Below are positions 29,201 to 40,177 of a stretch of 64,000 nt of DNA, piece by piece (within the stretch, counting starts at the first letter, position 1; each line of letters starts with the position of its first letter). Location: positions 2,480,001 to 2,544,000 of the forward strand of contig NZ_CP051651.1 in assembly GCF_012848175.1 (NCBI RefSeq), read 5' to 3'. The stretch comes from Xanthomonas campestris pv. badrii. GTDB lineage: Bacteria > Pseudomonadota > Gammaproteobacteria > Xanthomonadales > Xanthomonadaceae. The notes beneath the pieces are model-generated. The model worked only from the letters and a program-made list of their open reading frames with translations. It had not been told where the DNA came from and ran no database searches. The translations under genes and the position numbers were made by a program.

Positions 29201-30498
29201 CTCGATGCTCCCGCGGGCAACGCCAGCCGCGTGTTCTCATCGACTGGATCGCGCTCGACCGCAACCTCCGCGCTCGTTGCTGCAGACCAGGTCGGACGCA
29301 TGTGCCACAGGCACCCACACACGAACCACCACAGCGCCGAGGTCTTGATCGAAAAGTAGCCGTTGGAGACCAGCAGGCTCAGCGCGAAGGCGAAGATGGC
29401 CAGGTTCTTGAACAGCTGGCCTTCCTTGCTTGGCATCAACAGCAGGAACGAGTACGACAACAGGAACGCCAGCACGCCGACGATCGACTGCGATGCAATG
29501 AAGTAGGAGATGCCGCTATCGAAGTAGCGGTAGGCCTGGGCGAAATCCAGCCCCATCCAGGACTCGAAGGAGAGATTGTTCATCGAGTGCACGGTGAAGA
29601 ACACCCGACCCATCGTCGTGTCCTGGTAGGCGGTGATCCCGGTGACCCACACCAGCAACCATGCGCTCATGATCACCAGCAAGAACACCAGAAACGCCAG
29701 GCGCTGATCCAGGCGTTTCAACAGCGGCGTCAGCAACACCATCAACACGCAGGTGCCCGCCGCCAGTCGTCCATCCGAGGCCACGATCATGAAACCGATC
29801 AATCCCACCGACAGGATCAATGCAGCCGGACGCATCCAGCGCCAGAACACCAGCACGATGGCGGTGAAGAAACAGATGTAGTTGCCCATCGTCACCGGCT
29901 CGATGAACCACGACGAGGCACGCGGCAGATTGGACCCAGGCAGGAAGTTACGCTCGCCCGGACGCGTGGCGCTGACGAACAGATTGCTGTCTTCGTTCCA
30001 GAACCCTTCGGCGCTCATGCCGCGGGCGTTGACGAAGAAGCTCTTCGGGTTGACCAGGTCGCCGTACGCGGTCGGCATTGCCAATTCGAAGGCCGCCACC
30101 AACGAGACGATGATGGTCATGCGGATGAACAACTTGGGTAGCGAGCCGGTATACGCCGAGCCCAGCACCACGAACGCGAACACCACCAAGGCGTCGCGGA
30201 AGAACTTCGGATCGATCTGCCAGTTCACCAGAAACCGTACGAACATCAGCAGGACGATCAACCCCAGCCCACTGATGACCAACGCAAGCCGCTTGCGGCT
30301 CAGCGCACCGAGGCCCAACAGGAAGCAGGCCGCATAGACCATGAACTCGACCGCATAGGTGATCACCGGCCGGACGGTGAACACGTTCGCATTGATCAAG
30401 GCCAACACCAGGTTGTAGCCCACCCCGACCATCAAGGTCAGCTCGATGAGCCGGTTGTGCCAGCGAACGCGGGTCTCTTCGCTCATTCGGATCAGCAT
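29197..30498 (-). CDS. gumE: GumE, xanthan polymerase (Wzy-like)
   Basis: A 433-aa inner-membrane protein with 11-12 hydrophobic segments and a large periplasmic loop (about residues 165-195 and 255-310). It polymerises flipped pentasaccharide units; sequence conservation in this class is low, so the assignment rests on topology and gene order. The start MLIRMSEETRVRWHNRL is 82 bases after gumD; a start at the second Met is possible. Confidence 0.93.
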   Translation of the reverse strand: MLIRMSEETRVRWHNRLIELTLMVGVGYNLVLALINANVFTVRPVITYAVEFMVYAACFLLGLGALSRKRLALVISGLGLIVLLMFVRFLVNWQIDPKFFRDALVVFAFVVLGSAYTGSLPKLFIRMTIIVSLVAAFELAMPTAYGDLVNPKSFFVNARGMSAEGFWNEDSNLFVSATRPGERNFLPGSNLPRASSWFIEPVTMGNYICFFTAIVLVFWRWMRPAALILSVGLIGFMIVASDGRLAAGTCVLMVLLTPLLKRLDQRLAFLVFLLVIMSAWLLVWVTGITAYQDTTMGRVFFTVHSMNNLSFESWMGLDFAQAYRYFDSGISYFIASQSIVGVLAFLLSYSFLLLMPSKEGQLFKNLAIFAFALSLLVSNGYFSIKTSALWWFVCGCLWHMRPTWSAATSAEVAVERDPVDENTRLALPAGASR

Positions 30499-30580
30499 GC
30501 AGGCGCCTGCCTGAAAGGGGCGGCTGCAATGCAGCCGCCCGCGGCGCCGGACGCGCCAGGTCGCACGCTTCCCACCATCA

Positions 30581-32035
30581 TCAGTATGCGGTCTTCTGTC
30601 CGAGCACGCGCACCGCAGTCAGCACGATGATGCGGATATCCAGCCACAGCGACCAGCGACGGATGTAGTCGAGGTCGTACTGGATGCGCTTCTTCATCGT
30701 CCGCAGCTCTGGGGTCTCACCGCGGAAACCGTTGACCTGCGCCCAACCGGTGATGCCCGGCTTGACGTAGTGGCGCTGCATGTAATGGTTGATCAGCTTT
30801 TCGTAGTGCGTGTTGTGCTGCGCCGCATGCGGACGCGGGCCCACGATCGACATGCTGCCACCGAGCACATTGAAGATCTGCGGCAGCTCATCCAGGCTGC
30901 TACGACGCAGGAACGCGCCAAACCGGGTGATACGCGTATCGTTCCTGGTCGCCTGCTGGATGGTGGTGCCATGATCGTCATGCACGCGCATCGAGCGGAA
31001 CTTGAACATGTAGAACTCGCGGCCGCCCAAGCCATGACGGCGCTGGCGGAAGAACACCGGGCCCGGCGAGCTCAGCTTGACACCCACGGCAATCGCAGCC
31101 ATCAGCGGCCACAGGCCCATCAGCGCAATCACGGCCAGGATCTTGTCCTGCAACGCCTTGGCCACCACGAAATAATTGTCGCGGTCCACGCCACCCTGGC
31201 GCAGGTTGATCACCGGGGTGTTGCCGATCTGCTCACCGGACTGGTTCAACAGACCGAAGTCGAACAGGTCGGGCACCAGCTTCACATTGATCGGATAGCG
31301 ATCCAGGCGCTGCAACAGCTGCTTGATATGGTCGCGCTCGCCCAGCGGCAGCGAGATCCACACCTGCTCGACCTGGTTTTCCTTCAGGTAGTCGACCAGC
31401 GCATCCGGCTCGCCCAGGCACGGCAGCGACTGGCGCTGCTCGGTCACCGCGATGTCGTATGGAGTGCGGAAGTAACCGACCAGGTTCATGCCCACCCACG
31501 GGTTGCGGCTCAGGTAATGGTTGATCTTCATCACCGGGTGACGCAGGCCGACCACCACCACGCGCTGCACGTCCACGCCCTGGGCACGCAGATGGTTCAG
31601 GAAGCCGCGCAGCAAGGTGCGGGCCGCCACCAGCGATGCCAGGCCGCCAACGAACCAGAGACCGATCCAGCCGCGCGAGACCTGCTCGCCCACCTGCACG
31701 ATCAGCGCATGCACTGCGAACAAGGCGAACACGCCGCCGAAGGCACCACCGAGCACCATCAACTCGCTCAGCAATCCGCGACCACGCCAGCTGCGATACA
31801 GCGGAAACAGCGCGAAGCAGATCACCGAGTACAACAGCGTGGTGGCGATGGCGACCCGGTATGGCGCCGCCGGCACCCAGGAGCCGAACACGATGCGATA
31901 GGCGACCAGGCCGGAAACGACCACCATGGTCAGGTCGAAAACGCGCAGTACCAGATCGGCTGCAGCCGAATACTTGGACAACAATCGTGGCGAGGATGTG
32001 GTGTAAGTCGCGCTACTCAAGTCTGCCAAAAGCAT
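30581..32035 (-). CDS. gumD: GumD, undecaprenyl-phosphate glucose-1-phosphate transferase
   Basis: Polyisoprenyl-phosphate hexose-1-phosphate transferase that commits UDP-glucose to xanthan by loading glucose-1-P on the lipid carrier. The N-terminal half has ~4 membrane helices and a CoA-binding-like cytosolic domain ([17 protein letters not shown]). The C-terminal catalytic domain shows [41 protein letters not shown] and IVGPRPH. The start [11 protein letters not shown] gives 484 aa, the known length. A 243-base gap separates it from gumC. Confidence 0.96.
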   Translation of the reverse strand: MLLADLSSATYTTSSPRLLSKYSAAADLVLRVFDLTMVVVSGLVAYRIVFGSWVPAAPYRVAIATTLLYSVICFALFPLYRSWRGRGLLSELMVLGGAFGGVFALFAVHALIVQVGEQVSRGWIGLWFVGGLASLVAARTLLRGFLNHLRAQGVDVQRVVVVGLRHPVMKINHYLSRNPWVGMNLVGYFRTPYDIAVTEQRQSLPCLGEPDALVDYLKENQVEQVWISLPLGERDHIKQLLQRLDRYPINVKLVPDLFDFGLLNQSGEQIGNTPVINLRQGGVDRDNYFVVAKALQDKILAVIALMGLWPLMAAIAVGVKLSSPGPVFFRQRRHGLGGREFYMFKFRSMRVHDDHGTTIQQATRNDTRITRFGAFLRRSSLDELPQIFNVLGGSMSIVGPRPHAAQHNTHYEKLINHYMQRHYVKPGITGWAQVNGFRGETPELRTMKKRIQYDLDYIRRWSLWLDIRIIVLTAVRVLGQKTAY

Positions 32036-32278
32036 GGGGATGTCCTCCAAACTCGATACGGCGCATGCGGGGGAACATACGAATCGCACGCGAGCTTTCA
32101 ATCATCTCCGCCGCATGATCACCGCGGTAATACCTACCGACCCCAGATCAAGCGACAGCCCTTTGTTTCAACAGAGACAAACTTTCAAACGAAGGAGCCC
32201 GAAACATACGGGATCCGACCTTTTCCACACTGAATCAGTTGTCACTTTAATTAACCACCGTTTTGCAACACCACGATG
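32036..32278. other. gumC-gumD intergenic gap
   Basis: This is the longest gap inside the gumB-gumM run. I see no gene, terminator or convincing promoter hexamer pair in it. The sequence is locally AT-richer than the flanking genes. Confidence 0.4.
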
Positions 32279-33703
32279 TCAGTTCAATCGTGTTTCCGGC
32301 CCATTGCTCCGCAGGAAGTAGCGCACGAGCGCCACCGCCAGACCAAGGAATACGCCAAAGATGAAACCCAAAGCGAGGTTCAATTTGAGTTTCGGCGAAG
32401 TCTTAGACGTAGGCACATCTGCAGTGTCGACGATGGTCACGTTGTTGGCGCCGACGTTGCTCGCGACACCGATCTCCTTGTAACGCTGCAGGAGCGCATC
32501 GTAGAGCTGGCGGTTGGTATCCACGTCGCGCTTCAGCATGTTGTAGCGGATGCTGCGGCTCTGCAGATCGAGTTCGCTGTTGCGCAGGCCGGCAATGCGT
32601 TCGTTGAGCAACTGCTCCTGATGCACGGACGCGTCGTAGGTCGCCTTGAGCGACTGGCGAACGTTGACGATCTCGCCATTGATCTGCCGGCGCGACTCTT
32701 CGATCTGCGCCTTCAGGCGCTGCATTTCCGGGTAATCCGGCTTGAAGGTCGACAGCTTCTGCTGGTACTCGCTGGTCAGGCGTACCTGCTCGCCGCGCAG
32801 CGTCTGGATCAACGGGCTGCTCAGCACCTGCGGCAGCGACATCGCGTCGCCGCTCGCAGCCTGACGCCAGGCGGCCTCGGCCTTGATGCGCGCATCCTGC
32901 GCCGAAGCCAGCAGTGCGTTGAGGTCGGTCAGGTTCTGCGCAGGCAATGAAGGCTTGTCGTCGCCCACCGACACGATCTGCTCATCGGTCGAATACGCCA
33001 CCAGCGACTTCTCCGAGTCCTCGACCTTGGAACGCAGTTGCTCCAGACGCTCGGCGAGGAACTTGGTCGCAAACGAAGACGCCTTCATGCGGCGCTCCTG
33101 CGTGCTGACGATGAACACCTTCGCATATGTGTTGGCGATCTTTGCCGCCAGCACCGGGTCCGGCGAATCGTAGTTGACGTAGACCAGGCGCGAATTGAGG
33201 ATCGGCTCGACCACCAGACCTGCCAGCAGGGTATTGGTCAGGCTGCGCTCGATGATCGCCTGACGCGAATCGAGCGACTTGCCGGCCTCCGGATTCTTGG
33301 CCGCAGCCTTTTCCAGCGCCTCTTCCACCTGCTCCTTGAACGCAGGCTCCTGGTCGAGCTTGGCTTCGCGAATCACCGCACGCGCCAGCGACCGGCTTTG
33401 CAACAGCTGGTACTGGGTCTGGTAGAAGTCGCGATCCTGCGGCGACTCCACCGGCATCAGGTTGTCGACATTCACCACGTTGAGCGAGTCGCGCTCGATC
33501 TGCAGCGTACTGGTGGCGCGATACTTTTCCGGCATCAGGAAGGTGATCACCAGCGCCAGCAGGGTCGCGCCGATGGTGATCAGGATGATCAGCCAGCGCT
33601 GCGACACCAGCGCGCGCCAGTAGTCGAGCAAGCTCACATCTGCCAGTTCAAGATGCCCATGGCGCTGCGACGGCGAGGAACGATTGTCGGAATTCATACT
33701 CAT
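32279..33703 (-). CDS. gumC: GumC, polysaccharide co-polymerase/export protein
   Basis: Wzz/PCP-family inner-membrane protein of 474 aa. One membrane helix follows the N-terminal cytosolic tail (WLIILITIGATLLALVITFL) and another lies near the C-terminus (LALGFIFGVFLGLAVALV). The long periplasmic part is coiled-coil-rich. There is no C-terminal tyrosine-kinase domain. It works with GumB in chain-length control and export. ATGA overlap with the gumB stop fixes the start at 33703; an ATG two codons later or a GTG at 33718 are alternatives. Confidence 0.94.
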   Translation of the reverse strand: MSMNSDNRSSPSQRHGHLELADVSLLDYWRALVSQRWLIILITIGATLLALVITFLMPEKYRATSTLQIERDSLNVVNVDNLMPVESPQDRDFYQTQYQLLQSRSLARAVIREAKLDQEPAFKEQVEEALEKAAAKNPEAGKSLDSRQAIIERSLTNTLLAGLVVEPILNSRLVYVNYDSPDPVLAAKIANTYAKVFIVSTQERRMKASSFATKFLAERLEQLRSKVEDSEKSLVAYSTDEQIVSVGDDKPSLPAQNLTDLNALLASAQDARIKAEAAWRQAASGDAMSLPQVLSSPLIQTLRGEQVRLTSEYQQKLSTFKPDYPEMQRLKAQIEESRRQINGEIVNVRQSLKATYDASVHQEQLLNERIAGLRNSELDLQSRSIRYNMLKRDVDTNRQLYDALLQRYKEIGVASNVGANNVTIVDTADVPTSKTSPKLKLNLALGFIFGVFLGLAVALVRYFLRSNGPETRLN

Positions 33704-34398
33704 CGGTAAGCGCGCCACACCATCACCAAGGGGGTCAGTTCCAGCATGGTGCGCAGCCAGACGCGCGCATCCGAGCGATACACCACAACGATGTCGCCAC
33801 CGTAGATCTCAGGGTCCGGATTGGCGCCCTTCTCGATCTCGGTCAGGTCGAAACGCGCGATCATCTTCTGCCCGTTGACCATGCGAAACACGATCACGTT
33901 GCCGCGGCTCGCCACGGTACTGACGCCCTTGGCCTGCGCAACAGCCTGCTGCAGGGTCAGGTTGGCGCCGATGACCGGATAGATGCCGGGTTCGGTGACG
34001 GCGCCGGTGACGGTGACGCGGCGGCCATTGGATTCCTGCACGAACACCGACACCTGGGGATTTTGCAGGTACCCGTTGCGGTAGCGCTCGGCCACCATCT
34101 TCTCCAGCTCGCCGACACCCATGCCGGCGGCATTGACGTCGCCGATCAACGGCAGCGAGATATGACCGTTCTGATCGATACGGACCTGCCGCTCCAGATC
34201 GTCGATCTGGAAGACCTTGACCAACAACAGATCGCCCGGGGAGAGTCGATACTCGGGTTGCACTGCGGACATTGCGAGCGGATCGGGAAGCGGCAACGAT
34301 GTCGCCATGTCCTTCCCGGTGCTGCAGGCACCCAGTGTCATCGAGCAGATCAACGCCAGGCTCAGGGCTTGGCAAAATCGTCCGATCAGTTTCTTCAT
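33700..34398 (-). CDS. gumB: GumB, outer-membrane polysaccharide export lipoprotein
   Basis: Wza-like export protein of 232 aa. A lipoprotein signal peptide ends in MTLGACSTG. A poly_export domain (YRLSPGDLLLVKVFQIDDLE) and a SLBB domain (VTVTGAVTEPGIYPVIG) follow. It is the first gene of the gum operon. The start MKKLIGRFCQ matches the signal peptide; the frame is open further upstream but without family similarity. Confidence 0.96.
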   Translation of the reverse strand: MKKLIGRFCQALSLALICSMTLGACSTGKDMATSLPLPDPLAMSAVQPEYRLSPGDLLLVKVFQIDDLERQVRIDQNGHISLPLIGDVNAAGMGVGELEKMVAERYRNGYLQNPQVSVFVQESNGRRVTVTGAVTEPGIYPVIGANLTLQQAVAQAKGVSTVASRGNVIVFRMVNGQKMIARFDLTEIEKGANPDPEIYGGDIVVVYRSDARVWLRTMLELTPLVMVWRAYR

Positions 34399-34536
34399 GC
34401 GTGTGGCTGGCTGCCTCGGTTGGGTGGGACAGGAGCTCGCGCAGCATTCAACCGGCCAAACACGCCAGCACGAACGTACGACAGAGGGTTCATCCCGGAG
34501 CACCGGGATCACGACGGGTGTGGCGTGTTGCACTGC

Positions 34537-34564
34537 ACTATGGCACAGAAAGATCGCACCGCAA
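34537..34564 (-). promoter_or_regulatory. Candidate principal gum operon promoter
   Basis: On the - strand TTGCGG (34564-34559) and CATAGT (34542-34537) are 16 bases apart, ~140 bases before the gumB start. A main promoter upstream of gumB is established in Xanthomonas campestris; whether this hexamer pair is that promoter is my inference. The surrounding 34399-34831 stretch holds no gene. Confidence 0.45.
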
Positions 34565-34831
34565 GACGCCGCACGCCATTTTTTTGACGGCGTTGGCCTA
34601 TTGATTCAAGTTCGTCGATAGCGCGTTAAAAAACCGTGATCCACGTTCTAGTTCGCACCCAAGGATTTGGAGCATTTTCGGACACTTAGCATCATTGCGT
34701 GATCCAGGTCCATAGCGAACCGGACCGCAAAAAACCGGGCGCTAGCGCGCCATTCATGCTGCGCTGCGATATGCCGATCTGCATATCTACCGGGCCGCGT
34801 GGAGACATGAAATGCAATGTTGCATCGCAAC

Positions 34832-34860
34832 AAAAAAGCCCATGTCATGACGACATGGGC
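34832..34860 (-). terminator. Terminator behind tRNA-Pro
   Basis: Perfect 9-bp stem GCCCATGTC / GACATGGGC with a 5-base loop, followed on the - strand by six Ts. It lies 8 bases past the tRNA 3' end and separates the translation block from gum transcription. Confidence 0.9.
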
Positions 34861-34868
34861 TTGTTGTT

Positions 34869-34945
34869 TGGTCGGGGTAGCCGGATTCGAACCGACGACC
34901 ACTAGTCCCCCAGACTAGTGCGCTACCAGGCTGCGCTATACCCCG
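34869..34945 (-). tRNA. tRNA-Pro (GGG)
   Basis: A 77-nt cloverleaf on the - strand. Acceptor CGGGGTA pairs with TACCCCG, with an A discriminator and encoded CCA. The anticodon stem is CTAGT/ACTAG, the loop is CTGGGGG with anticodon GGG, and the T loop is TTCGAAT. A tRNA-Pro at this position is a fixed landmark at the 5' border of Xanthomonas gum clusters. Confidence 0.97.
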
Positions 34946-35006
34946 GAGATGTTGCGTCCCGCCGCGAGGGCGGCCTGCGATTATAGCGGCTTTGTGAAAC
35001 GTTTTC

Positions 35007-35363
35007 CTAGCGGCGCAGCAATTGCAGCACTTCTTCCAGCTCCATCCGTACCTGCTTGATGATCTGGTTGCTCAATGCCGACTCGCTCTTGGCGCCATCG
35101 CCCTCCAGACGCAGGCGCGCACCGCCGATGGTATAGCCCTGCTCGTAGAGCAGGCCGCGGATCTGCCGCACCATCAATACGTCGTGGCGCTGGTAGTAGC
35201 GCCGATTGCCGCGCCGCTTGACCGGCTCCAGGCTCGGAAACTCCGTCTCCCAGTAGCGCAGCACGTGCGGCTTGACGTCACATAGCTCGCTCACTTCACC
35301 GATGGTGAAGTAGCGCTTGGCCGGAATCGGCGGTAGCTCGCGATTACTGCCCGGATCCAGCAT
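35007..35363 (-). CDS. MerR-family transcriptional regulator
   Basis: A 118-aa protein with an N-terminal winged-helix MerR domain ([38 protein letters not shown]) and a short C-terminal coiled coil ([16 protein letters not shown]). It has no cysteine metal-binding loop, so it is a small non-metal MerR type. It overlaps the end of ihfA by 20 bases, the same pairing seen across gammaproteobacteria. Its targets are unknown; proximity to gum does not show that it regulates gum. Confidence 0.92.
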   Translation of the reverse strand: MLDPGSNRELPPIPAKRYFTIGEVSELCDVKPHVLRYWETEFPSLEPVKRRGNRRYYQRHDVLMVRQIRGLLYEQGYTIGGARLRLEGDGAKSESALSNQIIKQVRMELEEVLQLLRR

Positions 35364-35643
35364 AAGCCTCCACCCGTTCCTTGAGTTTCTGGCCCGGGCG
35401 GAAGGTCACCACCGTGCGGGCCGAGATCGGAATTTCCTCACCGGTCTTGGGATTGCGACCGGGCCGTTGGTTCTTGCGCCGCAGATCGAAGTTGCCGAAA
35501 CCGGACAGCTTCACCTGACGGCCCTGCTCCAGCGCATCGCGCAGCACGTCGAAGAACGCATCGACAAATTCCTTTGCCTCACGCTTGTTCAGACCAACCT
35601 CGTCGAACAGACGCTCGGCCATCTCCGCTTTCGTCAATGCCAT
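35344..35643 (-). CDS. ihfA: Integration host factor subunit alpha
   Basis: DNA-bending nucleoid protein of 99 aa that forms a heterodimer with Ihf[30 protein letters not shown] and [14 protein letters not shown] (the DNA-minor-groove beta arm with its Pro) are diagnostic. It lies 21 bases downstream of pheT, as in E. coli. This gene was once called gumA. Confidence 0.97.
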   Translation of the reverse strand: MALTKAEMAERLFDEVGLNKREAKEFVDAFFDVLRDALEQGRQVKLSGFGNFDLRRKNQRPGRNPKTGEEIPISARTVVTFRPGQKLKERVEAYAGSGQ

Positions 35644-35664
35644 GCCAATCCCCTGGTTACCGCC

Positions 35665-38043
35665 TCAACTCCGGATCCGGGCGCGGTGCTCGCGCTCGAC
35701 CACCGCCACCACATCGGTCACGACCGCATCCACGTCCCGGTCGGTGAGAGTGCGCGAGTTATCCTGCAAAATCAAGCCCATAGCCAGACTCTTGAAACCT
35801 GGCTCGACCCCCTGCCCGACATAGCGGTCGAACAACTGCACCTCGCGCAGCAACGGACCGACCGCCGTCTGCACGCTGGCCGACAGCGACGCCCAACTCA
35901 CCTGCTCCGGCACCAGGAAGGCCAGGTCGCGGCGCACCGAGGGGAAGCGCGACAGCTCGCCGGCACGCGGCAAGGCGCGCTGCACCAGCGGTGCAAGCTC
36001 CAACTCGAACGCCACCACGTCCACGTCGATGTCCATCGCCTTGGCCAGGCGCGGATGCACCTGCCCGATCCAGCCGATACACACCCCGTCGCGATGGATG
36101 TCAGCCGAACGGCCCGGATGCCCGAACGGCTGTGCCGACGGACGGAACTCCAGCACCGCACCACTGGCCGCGGCCAGCGCCAGCAGGTCGCCCTTCACAT
36201 CATGGAAGTCCACCTTGCGTGCCGGCTCGCCCCATTGCAGCGCCAGCGCATCGCCGCACACTGCAGCGGCAACGTGCTGGGCTTCGCGCGGCGCCATGCC
36301 CGCATCGGCGGCAGCGGCAAACACCTTGCCCAGCTCGAACAGGCGGACGCGCCCGGCCTGGCGCGCCGCGTTGCGGCCCAGGGTCGCCACCAGGCCCGGC
36401 AGCAGGCGCGGACGCATGATGGCCAGCTCCGCGCTGAGCGGGTTGGCCAGCGGCACCAATCCTTCGCTGAGCTGCCACCGCTGCAGCAGGTCGGCATCGA
36501 CGAAGGCGTAATTGATGGTCTCCTGCAGTTCGCGCGCCACCAGCTGGCGGCGCACGGTGAGCTCGTCCAGCTGGGTCTCGCTCGGCATCGCGATCCGGCT
36601 GGCACCGCCGGGCAGCGTGGTCGGCACCCGGTCATAGCCATGGATGCGCGCCAGCTCTTCGATCAGATCTTCCTCGATGGCGATGTCGAAGCGACGGCTC
36701 GGCGCCATCACCTGCCAGCCCTCGGCCACGGCCTCGAGCTGCATGCCGAGCGCGCTCAGGATGCGCACCACCTCCGCATCGTCGATCTGGATACCGAGCA
36801 CGCGTGCGATCCGCGCGCGGCGCAATACGATCGGTGTGGCCTGCGGCAGATGCTGCGGCAACTGGGCATGCACCACCGGGCCCGGCGTACCGCCGGCCAG
36901 ATCCAGCACCAGGCGCGTGGCCACTTCGATGGCCTGCGGCGCCAGCGCCGGGTCCACCCCACGCTCGAAGCGATGGCCGGCATCGGTGTGCAGGCCGAGC
37001 TTGCGACCACGTCCCATGATCGCGGCCGGATCGAAATACGCCGATTCCAGGAACACGTTGCGGGTGGTCTCGGTGACCCGCGTGTCCAGCCCGCCCATCA
37101 ACCCGGCCAGCGCCACCGGACGGCCGGCATCGGTGATGGTCAGAAAAGAATCGTCCAACGTGACCTGACGCCCATCCAGCAGCGCCAGCTGCTCGCCGGC
37201 GCGCGAACGGCGCACGCCGATCGGCCCCTGCAAGGTGTCCAGGTCGAAGGCGTGCATCGGCTGGCCCAGTTCCAGCATCACGTACTGGGTGATGTCCACC
37301 AGCAACGACACCGGGCGCACACCACTGCGACGCAGGCGCTCGGCCAGCCAGACCGGCGTGGTCGCAGCCGGATCGATGCCTTCGATCACGCGCCCGCAAT
37401 AGCGCGGGGCCTCGTTGCCGGCGTCCAATTCCACCGCCAGCGTCCGCGTGGACACTGGCGCAACGGCAGCCGCGTCGAAGGCCACCACTTCGCTGGCGCA
37501 AGCAGCCGCCACATCGAAGGCAATGCCGCGCACGCTGAAGCAATCGGCGCGATTGGGAGTGAGCTTGATCTCGATGCTGGCGTCGGGCAGGCCGAGATAC
37601 TCGGCCAGCGCCTGACCCACCGGCGCATCGTCCGGTAGTTCGAACAGGCCGGAGGCATCGTTGTCCAGGCCCAGTTCCCTGGCCGAGCACAACATGCCGT
37701 TGGAGGGCACGCCACGCAGCTTGGCCGCGGCGATGGTCAGCTCGCCGATCTGCGCACCGACCAGCGCCAACGGCGCCACCAGGCCTGCACGCGCATTGGG
37801 TGCGCCGCACACGATCTGCAGCAACTCGCCCTGCCCGGCATCGACACTGCAGACCTGCAGGCGGTCAGCCTCCGGATGCCGCACCGCTTCGACGATTCGT
37901 GCCACCACCACCTGGCCCAGCGACTCGCCCAACGGCGTCACCTCTTCCACCTCCAGACCGATCGCCGTCAGCGTCGCAGCCAACTCCTCGCGGCTGGCCT
38001 GGATAGGAACGTGGCTACGCAGCCAATTTTCTGAGAATTTCAT
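35665..38043 (-). CDS. pheT: Phenylalanyl-tRNA synthetase beta subunit
   Basis: A 792-aa beta subunit of the alpha2-beta2 enzyme. It has an N-terminal EMAP-like tRNA-binding domain (~40-150; VCSVDAGQGELLQIVCGAPN), B3/B4 editing and B5 domains in the middle, and a C-terminal ferredoxin-fold anticodon-binding domain ending VEREHRARIRS. The start MKFSENWLRSHV is canonical. Unusually it is separated from pheS by 126 bases that contain inverted heptamer repeats. Confidence 0.97.
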   Translation of the reverse strand: MKFSENWLRSHVPIQASREELAATLTAIGLEVEEVTPLGESLGQVVVARIVEAVRHPEADRLQVCSVDAGQGELLQIVCGAPNARAGLVAPLALVGAQIGELTIAAAKLRGVPSNGMLCSARELGLDNDASGLFELPDDAPVGQALAEYLGLPDASIEIKLTPNRADCFSVRGIAFDVAAACASEVVAFDAAAVAPVSTRTLAVELDAGNEAPRYCGRVIEGIDPAATTPVWLAERLRRSGVRPVSLLVDITQYVMLELGQPMHAFDLDTLQGPIGVRRSRAGEQLALLDGRQVTLDDSFLTITDAGRPVALAGLMGGLDTRVTETTRNVFLESAYFDPAAIMGRGRKLGLHTDAGHRFERGVDPALAPQAIEVATRLVLDLAGGTPGPVVHAQLPQHLPQATPIVLRRARIARVLGIQIDDAEVVRILSALGMQLEAVAEGWQVMAPSRRFDIAIEEDLIEELARIHGYDRVPTTLPGGASRIAMPSETQLDELTVRRQLVARELQETINYAFVDADLLQRWQLSEGLVPLANPLSAELAIMRPRLLPGLVATLGRNAARQAGRVRLFELGKVFAAAADAGMAPREAQHVAAAVCGDALALQWGEPARKVDFHDVKGDLLALAAASGAVLEFRPSAQPFGHPGRSADIHRDGVCIGWIGQVHPRLAKAMDIDVDVVAFELELAPLVQRALPRAGELSRFPSVRRDLAFLVPEQVSWASLSASVQTAVGPLLREVQLFDRYVGQGVEPGFKSLAMGLILQDNSRTLTDRDVDAVVTDVVAVVEREHRARIRS

Positions 38044-38050
38044 GGAGAAC

Positions 38051-38164
38051 CGGGAATCGGGAATGGGGAGTGGGGAATCGCAAAAGCGGGGTTACCAGGC
38101 GTCCGGAAAGGAATCGACAGAGCGTACGGCTCTTACGATTCCCGATTCCCGAATCCCGATTCCC
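38051..38164. repeat. Inverted pair of GGGAATC heptamer arrays between pheS and pheT
   Basis: The left array (38051-38080) reads cgggaatcgggaatggggag and the right array (38137-38164) is its approximate inverse (cgattcccgattcccgaatc). Together they could fold into a long imperfect hairpin in the pheST message. The family also occurs at 3472-3505. Confidence 0.7.
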
Positions 38165-38169
38165 TGCCG

Positions 38170-39177
<1,008 letters not shown>

Positions 39178-39271
39178 TCAACTGCTAGCCGAACGGTGTT
39201 TCCGGATGCACCGGAACGCATTGTCACTGGACCAACCTGCCATCACCCACTTGGTGGCTCCGCAAAAACGC

Positions 39272-39301
39272 AAAAGGGGAAGGACTCGCGCCCTTCCCCC
39301 T
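39272..39301 (-). terminator. Candidate terminator/attenuator between rplT and pheS
   Basis: Stem GGGGAAGG / CCTTCCCC (39276-39283 with 39292-39299), followed on the - strand by TTTTGCGTTTTTG. It lies ~150 bases past rplT and ~110 before pheS, so it could end the ribosomal-protein transcript or attenuate pheS. I did not find a Phe-rich leader peptide. Confidence 0.55.
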
Positions 39302-39451
39302 GCATCTCTGCGTCTCATCTCACCGAAGGCATGCACACCAAGTGTGACTACATCCGATGACCCGCTTTCTAAGCAGTCCGCACATGGATGTGCGGGCTCC
39401 TGCGAGGGACTCGCACATACGGCGTGCGGGCTCTTGCAGAGGGACCTGCAT

Positions 39452-39811
39452 TTACGCCGCCAGCGCGCCCTTTGCCTTCTCGGCCAGCGCGGCAAAGCCG
39501 GCGGCGTCGTGCACGGCGATATCAGCCAGCACCTTGCGGTCCAGGGTGATGCCAGCCTTGAGCAGGCCGTTCATGAAACGGCTGTAGCTCAAGCCGTTGA
39601 TGCGGGCAGCCGCATTGATGCGGGTGATCCACAGCGAACGGAAATTACGCTTCTTCTGCTTGCGGCCAATGTAGGCGTACTGCTGTGCCTTGATGACTGC
39701 CTGCTTGGCAACGCGGAAGACCTTGCGGCGAGCGTTGTAGTAACCCTTCGCCAGGGTCAGGATTTTCTTGTGGCGGCGACGCGCCTGTACGCCACGCTTT
39801 ACTCGTGCCAT
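39452..39811 (-). CDS. rplT: 50S ribosomal protein L20
   Basis: A 119-aa early-assembly 23S rRNA-binding protein. [20 protein letters not shown] and [18 protein letters not shown] are invariant family blocks. It is 10 bases downstream of rpmI. L20 also acts as an autoregulator of this operon in gammaproteobacteria. Confidence 0.98.
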
Positions 39812-39821
39812 GGGTCAGTCC

Positions 39822-40019
39822 TCAGAGGTAGGGAAGCATACGATCGAGACGGCCAGCGTCCTCGGCACGGACGTGGTTCGTCTGCCGCAGGTTGCGCTTG
39901 CGCTTGGTCGCTTTCTTCGTGAGGATGTGGCTACGGTTTGCGTGGCCGCACTTGTACTTGCCGGAGGCGGTCTTGCGGAAACGCTTGGCCGCCGCCCGGT
40001 TGGTCTTGATCTTGGGCAT
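39822..40019 (-). CDS. rpmI: 50S ribosomal protein L35
   Basis: A 65-aa basic protein ([20 protein letters not shown]...) with the full L35 pattern including [15 protein letters not shown]. It is co-transcribed with rplT. Confidence 0.98.
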
Positions 40020-40177
40020 TGCAATGTCCTTGATGGTGTTTTGTCACTGACACGGGCGGCAGTCCTGCGACCACGCTTTCCATCCTTGCCCTTGCCTGCT
40101 TGTAAGTCCTTGATCGAACACGATCCGGACAGGTCCTGGTGCCGCTTGCGCGGCGCCCCGGCAAAACCGGGCCGCGC

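Noticed and set aside
34869..34945. tRNA-Pro as the attachment site of an integrative element
   Set aside because: No integrase, no direct repeat of the tRNA 3' end was seen, and the neighbouring gene order is the conserved Xanthomonas one.
35007..35363. MerR-like gene as the gum regulator
   Set aside because: Its position is explained by conserved linkage to ihfA; no MerR-type dyad with a 19-base spacer was recognised at the gum promoter.
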